Shown in pieces: positions 7,352 to 16,900 of a stretch of 64,000 bases of DNA. Each line of letters starts with the position of its first letter. The first letter of the stretch is position 1. Under the pieces are notes generated by a model, which ran no database searches, had not been told where the DNA came from, and saw only the letters and a program-made list of their open reading frames with translations. The position numbers and the translations under genes are program-made. The stretch is from positions 434,001 through 498,000 of the forward strand of contig NZ_SDPV01000002.1 in the NCBI RefSeq assembly GCF_004135625.1, in the 5' to 3' direction. This stretch comes from Pelagerythrobacter rhizovicinus (GTDB taxonomy: Bacteria > Pseudomonadota > Alphaproteobacteria > Sphingomonadales > Sphingomonadaceae).

Positions 7352-10300
7352 ATGGAATTCACCGCCCTCCAGATTCTACCGCCCAAGGACTGGGGCCGGT
7401 TCGAGGATATGTGCCGCGGCCTGTTCGCGGCGGTATGGGGCGATCCCTACGCGCAGAAAAACGGTCGGACGGGCCAGCCCCAGCATGGCGTTGACGTCTG
7501 GGGACGGGCAGGCGGTCCCCATGCCGGTACGCACTGCGTCCAGTGCAAAGGCAAGGATGCGAACTATGGCGGGACGGTCACGATCGCCGAGTTCGACACC
7601 GAACTCGCCAAGGCTGAGCATTTCCAGCCAGAGCCTGCCTATTGGATCCTTGCCACCACGGCGCCGAACGATGGAGTCCTGCAAAAGCACGCCAGGGTTC
7701 GTTCGGCGGAACGCGAAGCGCAGGGCACCTTTCCGGTCAATGTGCTCGGCTGGGAAACCCTGGTCGCCCTGATGGGCGAACACCCCAAGGTGATCGAGCA
7801 ATTCTATCCCGAGCACGGTAGCCATATGCAGGAGCTGCTCGCCGCCGTGCGTGCGCTACCTCGCCGCGACGAGTTGATCGGCAGGTTCGAGCAGTTCGCC
7901 GTTGCGGCGAACCCGACTTCCACGGACGCGAATGGGATCTGGCAGCCGGTCCGCTTCGATCAGGCCCGCGGTTTGGGTCCGGCGCTGCTCGGCCGGGCGC
8001 TCGGCGCGGCCGACGCCATGGAATGCCCGCGATTGCCCGAAGCTGCCGATCTCATCCGGGAGCTGACGGCAAGCTACTCGGCGAGGCTTGCAGGCGTGCC
8101 GGGCGCGGGAAAGTCGGTTTGCGCGTTGCAGGCAGCCGAGACCCTAGCCGGCAAGGGTTATCGCGTTCTGCGGCTGGCCGACTCAGGAATCGCACGGATC
8201 GAGCTGACCGACGACGATCTGCCGACCGTTCACCTCATCGATGACGCCCATCTCGCCTCGACTCATGAGCTCGCGCTTGCCGAGCAAAGCGCGAGAGCGA
8301 CCAAGCTCCTTCTGTCGACCTTCACGAGCGTTGACGGCGCCGGCACCCGGCCCGGCACGATCCATCTCGATGCCAAGCGCGCGGTCCGGGTGATCGCCGA
8401 CGAGTTGCGCGCCCGGCGCGACGAGACCCTGGCGGCGGTTCGCACGATCGATGATCGGATCGGCGACGGGCTTGGCGAAGAGAGCATCGACTGGCGGCTC
8501 GATGCCGCAGCCCAATCCGACTTCCCGTGGCAATTCTGCTTCGTGCTGAGCGGCGGATGGCACCGAGTACGGTCGATCGTCGCGTCCGCCCGTGCGGCCG
8601 ACGCAGACATCGTGCTGGGAGCCGTAGCGATCCGCCAACTCGCGTCGCGCGATGCGCGGGCCAACGCCAGCGACCTCGCACCCTTGCTCGCGGCCGCGCA
8701 GGTTGCGCCGGAAGCGGCGGAGCGCGCTATCGCCTGGCTCCTCGAACAACGCCTCGTCCTCGCCGCCAACGACCTGCGCTGCCCGCACCAGCGCTTCTCT
8801 GCAGAAGTTTTCGACCCAATCCTGACCGATCAAGACAAGGACGGGCGTCAACAGGTCGTCGCGATGATGGGCCATGCGCTGGCCGATCCGAAGATGCCCC
8901 TCGCAGGGCTCGCCAGCCTCCTAACCCAATTCCGGATGAGCCGGCGCGACATCATCTGGACCCCTCTGATCCGGCGGGACTTGCTCGAGCCCTTTCTCGA
9001 TCGATGCTGGAGCGCTCAGTCGCCGACCGATATCGCTGCTGCGGCATACGCGCTGCGCGAGATCGACATTTACATCGACGATTATTTCGAGCGCCCCACC
9101 AAGGCTCAGGTCGAGACGGTCGCCCGCTGGTTCAGCACGCCGATGCCCGAGGCGGCGTACCGAGTTGGGGCTTACATCAACGGCACCTATCGTAACCGGC
9201 GCTTCGGCCGCTCGATCATCCGCGCTTCAAACCCAGAGGCGATCGCGGAGGCCTTGAACCAAGCCATGGAACCAGCGTCGGCGGATTTTGCCTGCGAGAT
9301 CGCAAAAATGGTGTCGCAGTCCTTCAGCGCGCTGACGCCCGAATGGATCGCCCGCTACCTCGCCCGCGTCGACCGTGCGAAGGCCCTGGCGCTTGTAGCC
9401 GATTGGCCGGCTTCGAGCCCGCTTTATCACGCCGGATGGTTCTGTGCGCAGTTCACCTATCTGGATCGCGAGTTCGGATTCGATTGCGTCGAGACACTGG
9501 CGCCGGCGATCGCCGAACGGATGCGGGCCGACCCGATCGGCGCCTTCGGGCAGCTGGAGGACGTCTTCGAAGCAAGCCTTCGCGTCTTCGATCCCCTGGG
9601 AGCCTACAAGGGCAAATGGGCGCCGACCGCGCGGTCGCGGGCGATCGCCAGCCAATTGTGCTCGGCATGGGAGCCGAAGGCGCTCGCAGGCGAGCTCTCG
9701 CGCGTCACGGCGCGCAGATTTCAGAGCGCAGCGGGATTGTTAAACGTCCTGCGCAAGTCGCTTCCGGGCGCATATGAGGAAACCGTCTCCGCGCTCGACT
9801 GGGATGCAATCGAAGCGGCCGTCGGCGACGGCTGGGCAAAGCTACCGCACAATGCCGACCACTTCCTCGCGCAATGCCATGCGAGCCGAGCCGGACGGAA
9901 GGAAGTCGCCCGCCTGATCGAGAAGCACATCGAGGAAATTGACAAGCTCGACGCACGGTTCGCCTTTATGGCGCCCAAGGCGGCATTTCGTCAGATTGAA
10001 CGCGGCGCGCGGATCGTCCTGTCCGGCCGATGGCAGCTAGGCGCTGGTGTTCTCGCCGAGTTTTACAGGCGTCGGCCGGAGTTGGTGCAGGCGCTGCTCG
10101 GCAACCATCCCGCGTTGCTGGCGGCGGCACTCTCGAAGGAAAGCCCGAGCTTCTTCGACGACGCCTTGCCGTTCCTGCGCGTGTGCCGACAGGTTGCGCC
10201 GGAAGCCTTCGAGAATATCCTCGGTCAGATCGACCCAGAGATTGCGGAGAAGGGGTGGCGAAACGCCCTGCTTGGCCGGAATGGGAAGCACAAGGCGCGC

Positions 10301-10453
10301 AATGCCTCTGGCCGCTCCGCCATCGCGTGGCTCGTCCACGTCACTCAGGACCGGCCCGATCCGCTCGGCGATCTCGCCCGGCGCTTGCTTGCGGAGCTGC
10401 CCAAGGAGACGAAGATAAGCCCGAAAAAGCTCGAGCCGTTTTCCGACCTATAG
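7352..10453 (+). CDS. Restriction-endonuclease/P-loop NTPase fusion (STAND-like, Avs-type architecture)
   Basis: A 1033-aa protein in three parts. Residues ~1-150 form a restriction-endonuclease-like fold: GQPQHGVDVWG with D48, then VQCKGKD with Q64-x-K66, a PD-(D/E)XK variant with Gln in place of Glu. Residues ~240-400 are a P-loop NTPase with Walker A GVPGAGKS (248-255) and Walker B VHLIDDAH (293-300). The remaining ~600 residues are helical and repeat-like without TM segments, as in the sensor halves of STAND/AVAST proteins. The start is MEFTALQILPPKDW at 7352, in frame but downstream of a longer opening at 7247. By analogy, target binding to the C-terminal half would trigger oligomerisation and DNA cutting; the trigger is unknown. 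Confidence 0.75.
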   Translation: MEFTALQILPPKDWGRFEDMCRGLFAAVWGDPYAQKNGRTGQPQHGVDVWGRAGGPHAGTHCVQCKGKDANYGGTVTIAEFDTELAKAEHFQPEPAYWILATTAPNDGVLQKHARVRSAEREAQGTFPVNVLGWETLVALMGEHPKVIEQFYPEHGSHMQELLAAVRALPRRDELIGRFEQFAVAANPTSTDANGIWQPVRFDQARGLGPALLGRALGAADAMECPRLPEAADLIRELTASYSARLAGVPGAGKSVCALQAAETLAGKGYRVLRLADSGIARIELTDDDLPTVHLIDDAHLASTHELALAEQSARATKLLLSTFTSVDGAGTRPGTIHLDAKRAVRVIADELRARRDETLAAVRTIDDRIGDGLGEESIDWRLDAAAQSDFPWQFCFVLSGGWHRVRSIVASARAADADIVLGAVAIRQLASRDARANASDLAPLLAAAQVAPEAAERAIAWLLEQRLVLAANDLRCPHQRFSAEVFDPILTDQDKDGRQQVVAMMGHALADPKMPLAGLASLLTQFRMSRRDIIWTPLIRRDLLEPFLDRCWSAQSPTDIAAAAYALREIDIYIDDYFERPTKAQVETVARWFSTPMPEAAYRVGAYINGTYRNRRFGRSIIRASNPEAIAEALNQAMEPASADFACEIAKMVSQSFSALTPEWIARYLARVDRAKALALVADWPASSPLYHAGWFCAQFTYLDREFGFDCVETLAPAIAERMRADPIGAFGQLEDVFEASLRVFDPLGAYKGKWAPTARSRAIASQLCSAWEPKALAGELSRVTARRFQSAAGLLNVLRKSLPGAYEETVSALDWDAIEAAVGDGWAKLPHNADHFLAQCHASRAGRKEVARLIEKHIEEIDKLDARFAFMAPKAAFRQIERGARIVLSGRWQLGAGVLAEFYRRRPELVQALLGNHPALLAAALSKESPSFFDDALPFLRVCRQVAPEAFENILGQIDPEIAEKGWRNALLGRNGKHKARNASGRSAIAWLVHVTQDRPDPLGDLARRLLAELPKETKISPKKLEPFSDL

Positions 10454-10607
10454 GTCGCCGGCATCAGTCGGAGATTTTCCACGGACATGGGGATACCAAC
10501 GGTGGTTGTTCTCGCTTTGTGTCGCCTGCGCCGCTATGATCGCGCCATGGCCCACCGACTCCTTTCGATCCTGGGAGGCTGCTGTCGTCCACCGCGCGAG
10601 GGCGCGC

Positions 10608-11537
10608 ATGAATAATGCACTGATGGCGCTCGCGCCGACCCCGTCGACCTGGTTGCAATGGCGTTACGTGGAGCAGCGATTTCGAGGTTTCATCGAGAAC
10701 CTCGCGGTGACAGATGCCCAACTTCAGGATGGCTTGCGCAAGCAGGCCGGTGTTCGCGCCACCCTCAATCGCTGGTACTACGGCCATAATGACGAGGCCG
10801 CCAATTCGCTGCTGACGGGCTCTTGGGGCAAGTACTTGCGGGTTCGTCCGCCGAGGGACGTGGACGTGATGTTCGCCCTGCCTTGGGAGGTCTATAGGCG
10901 CTTCGAAGCGCGTGCAGGCAACCGGCAATCGCAGCTGCTGCAGGAGGTGCGCAGCGTGCTCGCCCAGACCTATCCGCAGAGCGAGATGCGCGGCGACGGC
11001 CAAGTGGTGGTCGTGCGGTTCGCGACGATGCCAGTCGAGATCATTCCGGCTTTCGCGCTCGACAACGGCCAATATCTCATCTGTGACACCAATGACGGTG
11101 GCTCTTACCGGCTGACCGACCCGATCGCCGAGATCGCCTCGCTTGACCAGTCGGACGAAGCGACTGCTGGTGCGACCCGCCGCCTGATTCGGATGGCCAA
11201 GCAGTGGCAGCGACACTGCTCGGTGCCGATCAAGTCCTTCATGCTGGAGCGGATGGCGGTCGAGTTTCTCCGCACCTGGCCTTACTCGCACGACTATTAC
11301 TATCACGACTGGATGGTGCGGGACTTCTTCGCCTTCCTCGTCGAGAATGCCGGCCGTTCGGCCGTGATGCCCGGGACCGGGTTATGGGTCACTTCCGGTG
11401 TCGCCTGGGCGTCGAAGGCGCGCGCGGCCCTCACGAGCGCGCGCAGAGCCTGTGAGTGGGAGCAGGCCAGCCTCGACTTTCTGGCCGCAGGGGAATGGAA
11501 ATCGCTGTTCGGATCGGCGATTGGTTCGACGCTGTGA
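10608..11537 (+). CDS. CD-NTase / SMODS-family nucleotidyltransferase (CBASS signal synthase)
   Basis: About 309 aa. The nucleotidyltransferase core shows GSWGK (71-75) followed by PPRDVDVMF with D84 and D86 as metal ligands. A third acidic position is in MPVEIIPAF (E144). This is the pattern of cGAS/DncV-like enzymes that make cyclic or linear oligonucleotide second messengers upon phage infection. The start at ATG 10608 is preferred over upstream ATG 10536 and TTG 10506 because a GAGGGCG Shine-Dalgarno lies just before it and the protein then begins near the conserved fold. Its 3' end overlaps the next gene by 43 bp, and that gene encodes a SLATT membrane effector, which supports a CBASS role. 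Product nucleotide cannot be told. Confidence 0.85.
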   Translation: MNNALMALAPTPSTWLQWRYVEQRFRGFIENLAVTDAQLQDGLRKQAGVRATLNRWYYGHNDEAANSLLTGSWGKYLRVRPPRDVDVMFALPWEVYRRFEARAGNRQSQLLQEVRSVLAQTYPQSEMRGDGQVVVVRFATMPVEIIPAFALDNGQYLICDTNDGGSYRLTDPIAEIASLDQSDEATAGATRRLIRMAKQWQRHCSVPIKSFMLERMAVEFLRTWPYSHDYYYHDWMVRDFFAFLVENAGRSAVMPGTGLWVTSGVAWASKARAALTSARRACEWEQASLDFLAAGEWKSLFGSAIGSTL

Positions 11538-12094
11538 GCGCTTCCGCCGGACATAGAGCTAGGGCCGACAGGGCGGCGATGCTCGCCGAAGCCCGCAAGC
11601 TCGCGGTCGACGTACTCTATTCGGAGAAGGGGCATTTCGCGGCGGCCAGTGCCTGGCGCAGGCGCAACTACTGGCTCGGCATCCCGGCGGCGCTGATCGG
11701 GGCTGCCGCCGGTGCAACGATCCTTGCCAGCGCCGACCCGGTCGTCTCGGGCATCCTCGCGCTGGCGGGCGCGGCGATCACAGCGCTAATGACGTTTCTC
11801 AATCCCTCTGAACGCGCCGCCCAGCATCAGCGCGCGGGCGTCGCCTATGCCCAGCTGCGCCGCAAGGTTCGTCAGTTCGCGCAGATCGACATGGCGGGGA
11901 TGGAAAGCGCCGCGCTTCGCGCCACGCTGACCGCGCTCACCGAAGAGGTCGGTTCGACCCAGGGCGAGGCGCTGGCGATCCCGTCAGCGGCCTATCGCGC
12001 GGCGATGAAGTCGATCGAGAGTGGCTCGGCCGACTATACCGATCAGGAGTTGGATGCAGCGACGGGCCGCGTCGGTGCGCAGTCGTCCACATAG
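11495..12094 (+). CDS. SLATT-domain two-transmembrane effector (SMODS-associated)
   Basis: A 199-aa protein with the SLATT layout: an N-terminal helix ending in a charged YSEKGHFAAASAWRRRNYW, two closely spaced hydrophobic segments (WLGIPAALIGAAAGATI and VSGILALAGAAITALMTFL), then a long helical cytoplasmic region rich in Ala/Gln/Arg (QHQRAGVAYAQLRRKVRQF). SLATT proteins are predicted pore-forming effectors linked to CD-NTase genes; activation is thought to damage the inner membrane and abort infection. The ATG at 11495 (MEIAVRIGDWFD) sits behind CAGGGGA and lies 43 bp inside the CD-NTase gene, so translation is coupled. No Cap2/Cap3-like accessory genes are present, so this would be a minimal two-gene CBASS. 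Confidence 0.85.
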   Translation: MEIAVRIGDWFDAVSASAGHRARADRAAMLAEARKLAVDVLYSEKGHFAAASAWRRRNYWLGIPAALIGAAAGATILASADPVVSGILALAGAAITALMTFLNPSERAAQHQRAGVAYAQLRRKVRQFAQIDMAGMESAALRATLTALTEEVGSTQGEALAIPSAAYRAAMKSIESGSADYTDQELDAATGRVGAQSST

Positions 12095-12127
12095 CGCAGC
12101 TAGCACCGGGCCGACCGATTGTCCGTT

Positions 12128-13882
12128 TCAACGGTCGAGCAACGCTTCAGCCTGTGTGTTCATGTGCGAGAATGCGGCAATGACCCCGTCGAACACGTGA
12201 TCGAGCGCCTTTCCGAAACCTTGGTTCACGGAGGCGATGTCGAAACTCAAGCTCTCCAGCTGCGCCAGCGTTTCGCCTGCGTTGTGAGCGTCGCCAATCC
12301 GAAGTTCGTTGTTGATGAAGAGTGGTGCGAGCGCGGCGTTTCGTCGCGTCAGATCGTCTGGATCGGTGCCCGCTCCGAAGGAATCGAGATCTTCCCCGTC
12401 GCCGTTGAGACGTTCGAGGACGTTGGTGAGGGCTTGAAGCAGCTTGAGGCTGCCAAGATCCTTGATGTCTGCCCGAGTATGTCCAGCTCGCACCAAGAGA
12501 TTACGCAGAAAGGCGTTTGGGATTTTTTGCCAGATTTCATGGATGCTCTTGCACCGAGAAAGGAACGCCTGCTCTGTCATTTCCAGGGGTGCGACTTGGG
12601 CCAACCGAACCAATTCTGGATAATGGAGCCAGCCGTTCGCGTTGATTTCGGTACGTGAGAGGCCGACGATATCGACGGGCTCGCGGTCATCTCCGAAGCT
12701 CTGTCCGATCGCGCCGAACGCCTCTCCAAACCTAAGCAGCTCGGACGCAAGCCGGCCCGTCTTCCCAGCGATGTGCTCCTCGCTTGGATCGAATTCGGCG
12801 ACCTTCTCAGGCGTCAAGACATGCGCGTGCGCATGAAGGATTTCACGATCCGGCTTAGGCTTGTAGAGCTCGCGCAAAGGTACTCTGACCATGTTCCGCC
12901 CGAGCCGAACGCAGTCGGTGAAACTCCATTGCCCGAGATACGAGGGACTGCAGTACCAGGCTTGTCCGACCTTCGCGGGGATGGTGTCGAAAAAGCCGCT
13001 TTGCTCGTAGCGCTCTAGAAATTGGTCGTTGAGATGAACGGGCGTCGTCGCGGTCAGCGCATCAGCTCGCGCGTGCGTCATAGCTCCATCCACGCCCGGC
13101 CAGACCAGCCCTTCCGCGGTGGGTTCTGGGCACAGCGTTGGTTCGACAGCGTGCACAATTGCCCAGACCTGGATGAGCAAGCGTTCCTCGTATTCGCGAA
13201 TGTCGAGGTCGTACCAACTGCCCTCGGGGTTCAGGACGATGTGCGTTTCCCCCTGCATCAAATCGCGAATTTGGACGCAGTCGGGAAGCAGCGTCTGGTA
13301 GAAGAACAGTCGGACTCCGTATGCTCCGCGCATCCACAGATACCGGCGCAGATACGCGTTGGACATGGACCAGTTCACATTGCGCTTGGACGTGTAGTGG
13401 TATTCGGTCGAGACCTCGCCCTCGGCGACGCCGAACTCGGGCAATGACAGGTCGTCGTAGACCAGTTTTTGCGCATCGCCGCCGAGCACACGCGGAGTGA
13501 GACCAAGAGCGATCCACACCTTCTCTGCTAAATGGTAGGCAAAAAAGGATCCGCCCCCCTGTGACGCGACAATGTAGTCGAGACCGGAAACAGACGGCTG
13601 GAACTCCCTGATCTCTCCGAATTCGTGCACGTCGGGCTGCGAGAAATAGACCACGCCATGTCCCGTTTCGCCATATTTCGAGAGGTCGCCCGGCCCTTGA
13701 TCTGATGCAAGCGCCATGATCATGTGAACGTGCTCGCGGCCGGGGCCGTACGGATCGACCTCGAAGCGTGTCGTCACATCGACCCGGAGATCACTTTCCG
13801 TTCCCACGGGACTCAGCAACCCGAAGAGGCGTGGAGGCAGGAGTTCGGCAGGTATCGGAAATTCGTCGAGGTAATTGGTCAT
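12128..13882 (-). CDS. Unknown 584-aa protein paired with large nuclease-like protein
   Basis: No family recognised. The start MTNYLDEFPIPAELLP at 13882 is preferred, 44 bp after the upstream gene's stop; the frame also opens from a TTG at 13945 inside that gene. The N-terminal ~330 residues contain many Trp/Tyr/His positions (WSMSNAYLRRYLWMRGAYG, HAHAHVLTPE near 370-380) and look like a folded globular domain. The C-terminal ~150 residues are helical (IHEIWQKIPNAFLRNLLVRA). There is no signal peptide, TM segment or P-loop. It follows the 1253-aa nuclease-like gene on the same strand and is the last gene of that operon. A partner or sensor role is inferred only from this pairing. It converges on the SLATT gene with a 33-bp gap. 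Confidence 0.6.
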   Translation of the reverse strand: MTNYLDEFPIPAELLPPRLFGLLSPVGTESDLRVDVTTRFEVDPYGPGREHVHMIMALASDQGPGDLSKYGETGHGVVYFSQPDVHEFGEIREFQPSVSGLDYIVASQGGGSFFAYHLAEKVWIALGLTPRVLGGDAQKLVYDDLSLPEFGVAEGEVSTEYHYTSKRNVNWSMSNAYLRRYLWMRGAYGVRLFFYQTLLPDCVQIRDLMQGETHIVLNPEGSWYDLDIREYEERLLIQVWAIVHAVEPTLCPEPTAEGLVWPGVDGAMTHARADALTATTPVHLNDQFLERYEQSGFFDTIPAKVGQAWYCSPSYLGQWSFTDCVRLGRNMVRVPLRELYKPKPDREILHAHAHVLTPEKVAEFDPSEEHIAGKTGRLASELLRFGEAFGAIGQSFGDDREPVDIVGLSRTEINANGWLHYPELVRLAQVAPLEMTEQAFLSRCKSIHEIWQKIPNAFLRNLLVRAGHTRADIKDLGSLKLLQALTNVLERLNGDGEDLDSFGAGTDPDDLTRRNAALAPLFINNELRIGDAHNAGETLAQLESLSFDIASVNQGFGKALDHVFDGVIAAFSHMNTQAEALLDR

Positions 13883-13926
13883 CTCATTCGACTTTCGGAG
13901 ATTTGCATGCGGCTGTTCGTCCTTCG

Positions 13927-16900
13927 CTACATGCGCGGCGCCCAATCCAGACCATTGAGGTCGCCGAGCATGACGAAGCGTGCATCGGTGGAAGGATGGC
14001 TGGGTACGAAAGCCATCGGTTGCGGACTCTCGAACACGACTAACCCATGCACGGCCGGTGGCTCTTCCAAGTCGTATCGTTGTGCAAGATCAATCCGGTG
14101 TGCGCGCACATATTCGACCCGGTCGAGGTGCTTGCGCAGCTTATCGCGCCGGCCACGCGAATCTGTCTGCCCGCGATATTCGGAAAGGCGACTGCTGGTT
14201 TCGCCCAGCGTGCGGCAGAACCGAATGTCCTTGGCTTCTATCACCCAAGCGTGGTGGCCGTCCGCACTGAGCGCGAGCACGTCGATATCGCCCAACCTCT
14301 TTACCGCGTCGGTTCCCTTGTGGTGCAGCGCATCGGTTACCTTGGTCGATGGGAAAGATGTTAGGCCCAGCGCTCGAATGTGCTCAGCGACACGCTGGTT
14401 GAAGTCGAGACCCATTTTCTCGGCCGCTGCGCCGACGAAGACGCGCATTGCGGGGCTCGTCCAGAACTTGCCTTGCAAGGTTCCTTGCATCGCGCCGGCG
14501 AGATTGTGGAGCGCGGAACGTTCCATCAAGGGCGGCGACACCAGCAGCAACGAATCCTCGTCAGCATCGAGCGCGACGATCGGCCGGGCGATCAACGAGA
14601 AATGGCGGTCAAAGCGACTGACGTCGAAATCAGAAGCACCCAGCCCCGAGGGAAGGGTCTTCCAGCCGCGCCGGGCCGGCAGCGTGAGCCGGTCGATTGC
14701 AGCGGCGGGGTCGATGTCTTCGTAGCCGGGGAGCGCGGCGATTGCGCCGACGAGTTCCGATCGTCGCAGGCGGGGCGCCGCGGTTTTTGCCGCTACCGCG
14801 AGTTCCGCGCAGGCGCCGCTCAGCGCCGTGAAGGCATCGAATGGAATACCGTATTCTGCGACAACGGCGGCTTCAAAGGCACGATCGAGCGGGCCCTGCT
14901 CGGCTGCACGATCGAAATGCGAGCGGTATGCGCGGTCCGCGTCCTGGCGTGCCTCCGAATGCCGCGCATGGACGCTCGGCACGAGCGCCGAGCGCGTGAA
15001 GGCATGATCGTAAAGGATGTCGCCAGTCGGGCTGATCTGTAGCTCGGGCTCGATGAACCCCGCCCGGATCGGAGGAATCAGCTCAGCTGTTTGGAAGAGG
15101 AGCAGTGCTTGCGCGAGCAACTCGTCCACGTCCGCTTGACCGATCGGTCGTCCGCTTGAAAGCGGCGCCTCGGACGCGGCCATTTCCACCACGATCGATG
15201 CCCCGCGGATTACTCCATTGATCTCGCTGCGGCGGCTGAGGCTGCGTTCGAAGTCCTTCTCCGCACCATGAATGGCGCGCAGCGCGCGGGCCGATAGCGT
15301 CCAGGACTGATCCTCGGCCAAGGCGGAGACCAGTCGCGACAGCGCCAGCTCTACAAGCGCCGTGCGGTCATATTCGGCGATCGTCTCCAGCAGCCGTTCG
15401 GTAAGTGCACCATGTTGTGCCATCAGGAACACGAAGCAGTCGTCTGCGCCTTCAATTCGCGGGCCCGCCGAGCGCGGACGTGAAAGGAAGGTCGAGCCGC
15501 AGCGGACGAGCGCCGATGCCGATTCGGGCACTTCCTCGAACGTGGAGATCAGGCCATGTGCCTTGAGCAGCATGAGCGGGCGATCGGCGGCGAACGAATG
15601 GCGCCAGCGGATGTCGTCGGAACCAACCACCTCCTGCATCAGCGCATACAAGTCGGCGCGGTCGACCCGGCCGCCCGCCAGCGCGCTCACGATAGAAAGG
15701 AGCGCCGAGGCAAGGGACAGTTCGGCGTGGTTGTCGGCGCGGTGCAGCCCATGCTGCCAGGCGGGGCCGAGGTCGAGCCGCGCTGTGCGGACATCCCGGT
15801 CCAGCGTGATGGAGATCGCAGCATCGATCGCGACGTTGTCGACCGGGCGTTTCAGGCGATCAGGGGGCCACTCGATAGCGAGCGTGATCAGGACCGGATC
15901 CTGGTCCAGGTCCGGATAGGCTGTGTCGAAGGCCGGTAACCCGACCTCGAGCCAGTGAATTGCCGCTCTCCAAGTCTCATGCGTGTCGAACGCCCGGTCG
16001 CTGCCGGAGTCGGGCACGATCTGCAGCCACACGGGGCGCCGGCCCACCACCAGGCCGAGCATTTCGCCGCGGCCGAGGCCGGTCGTGGAAACGAACGACG
16101 GCTTGTCCGCGTCGAAGAAATCTCCGCGATCGAACCGGGACACGATTTCGAAACGTCCGTCTGGGAGCGGCATTGCGTTACGGTTATGGCGCCGCGCCGC
16201 ATCGCCTCGGACTTCCAACAGCAAGTCGGTTGGGTAGTGGAAAGAAGCCGGTGGCTGGAAACCGACCTCATGCTCGGGGATCAGCGTCCGCCGGGTCTCG
16301 CGCCACAACGCAAACAGGTTGAGCCAGCCATTGGTGTGTTCGATCCGAAAACCTTGGGCTTCGACCAGGCGGAGCTGCTTGCTCAAACGCCACAGGTCCA
16401 TCGGCTTGCCACCTCCGCGGCCGGCGAGGCAAATTGTCGCGGCATCCTCCGGCTCAAGCGCGATCACATCCCAGTCTGGCTCGTCGCTCAATGGCAACGA
16501 GAGACTGCCTGCGCGTCCCCATCCTCCGACGAGCACGATCGACAACCCTTCACGGAAGTCCGGTCGCTTGCGCATCTGCTCCTGCACAAACGCGATCGAG
16601 CGGCTGACTACATTCTCCAGCGACTGGGAGTCCTCGATCACACCGAACCTCGCAGGCGGAACCCCCTCGAAGCCGTCGACGATTTGGAGAAGGTGGATTG
16701 GCCTGCCGACCGAGCTGGCCCAGATCGTCTGACGAACCGGGTGCCCTCCGATCTTCTGGGTCGGCAAGTCCCACATCCGTGCAAAGCCGGCGATACTGAT
16801 GCGCTCGCTTTGTGTGTTCAGCAGCAGGAAGCAAAGGCGGTCGGCTTCGCCATGGGCCACCGCTTCCTCGATGAGGTGCGCACGCGCTGCGATCGAAAGA

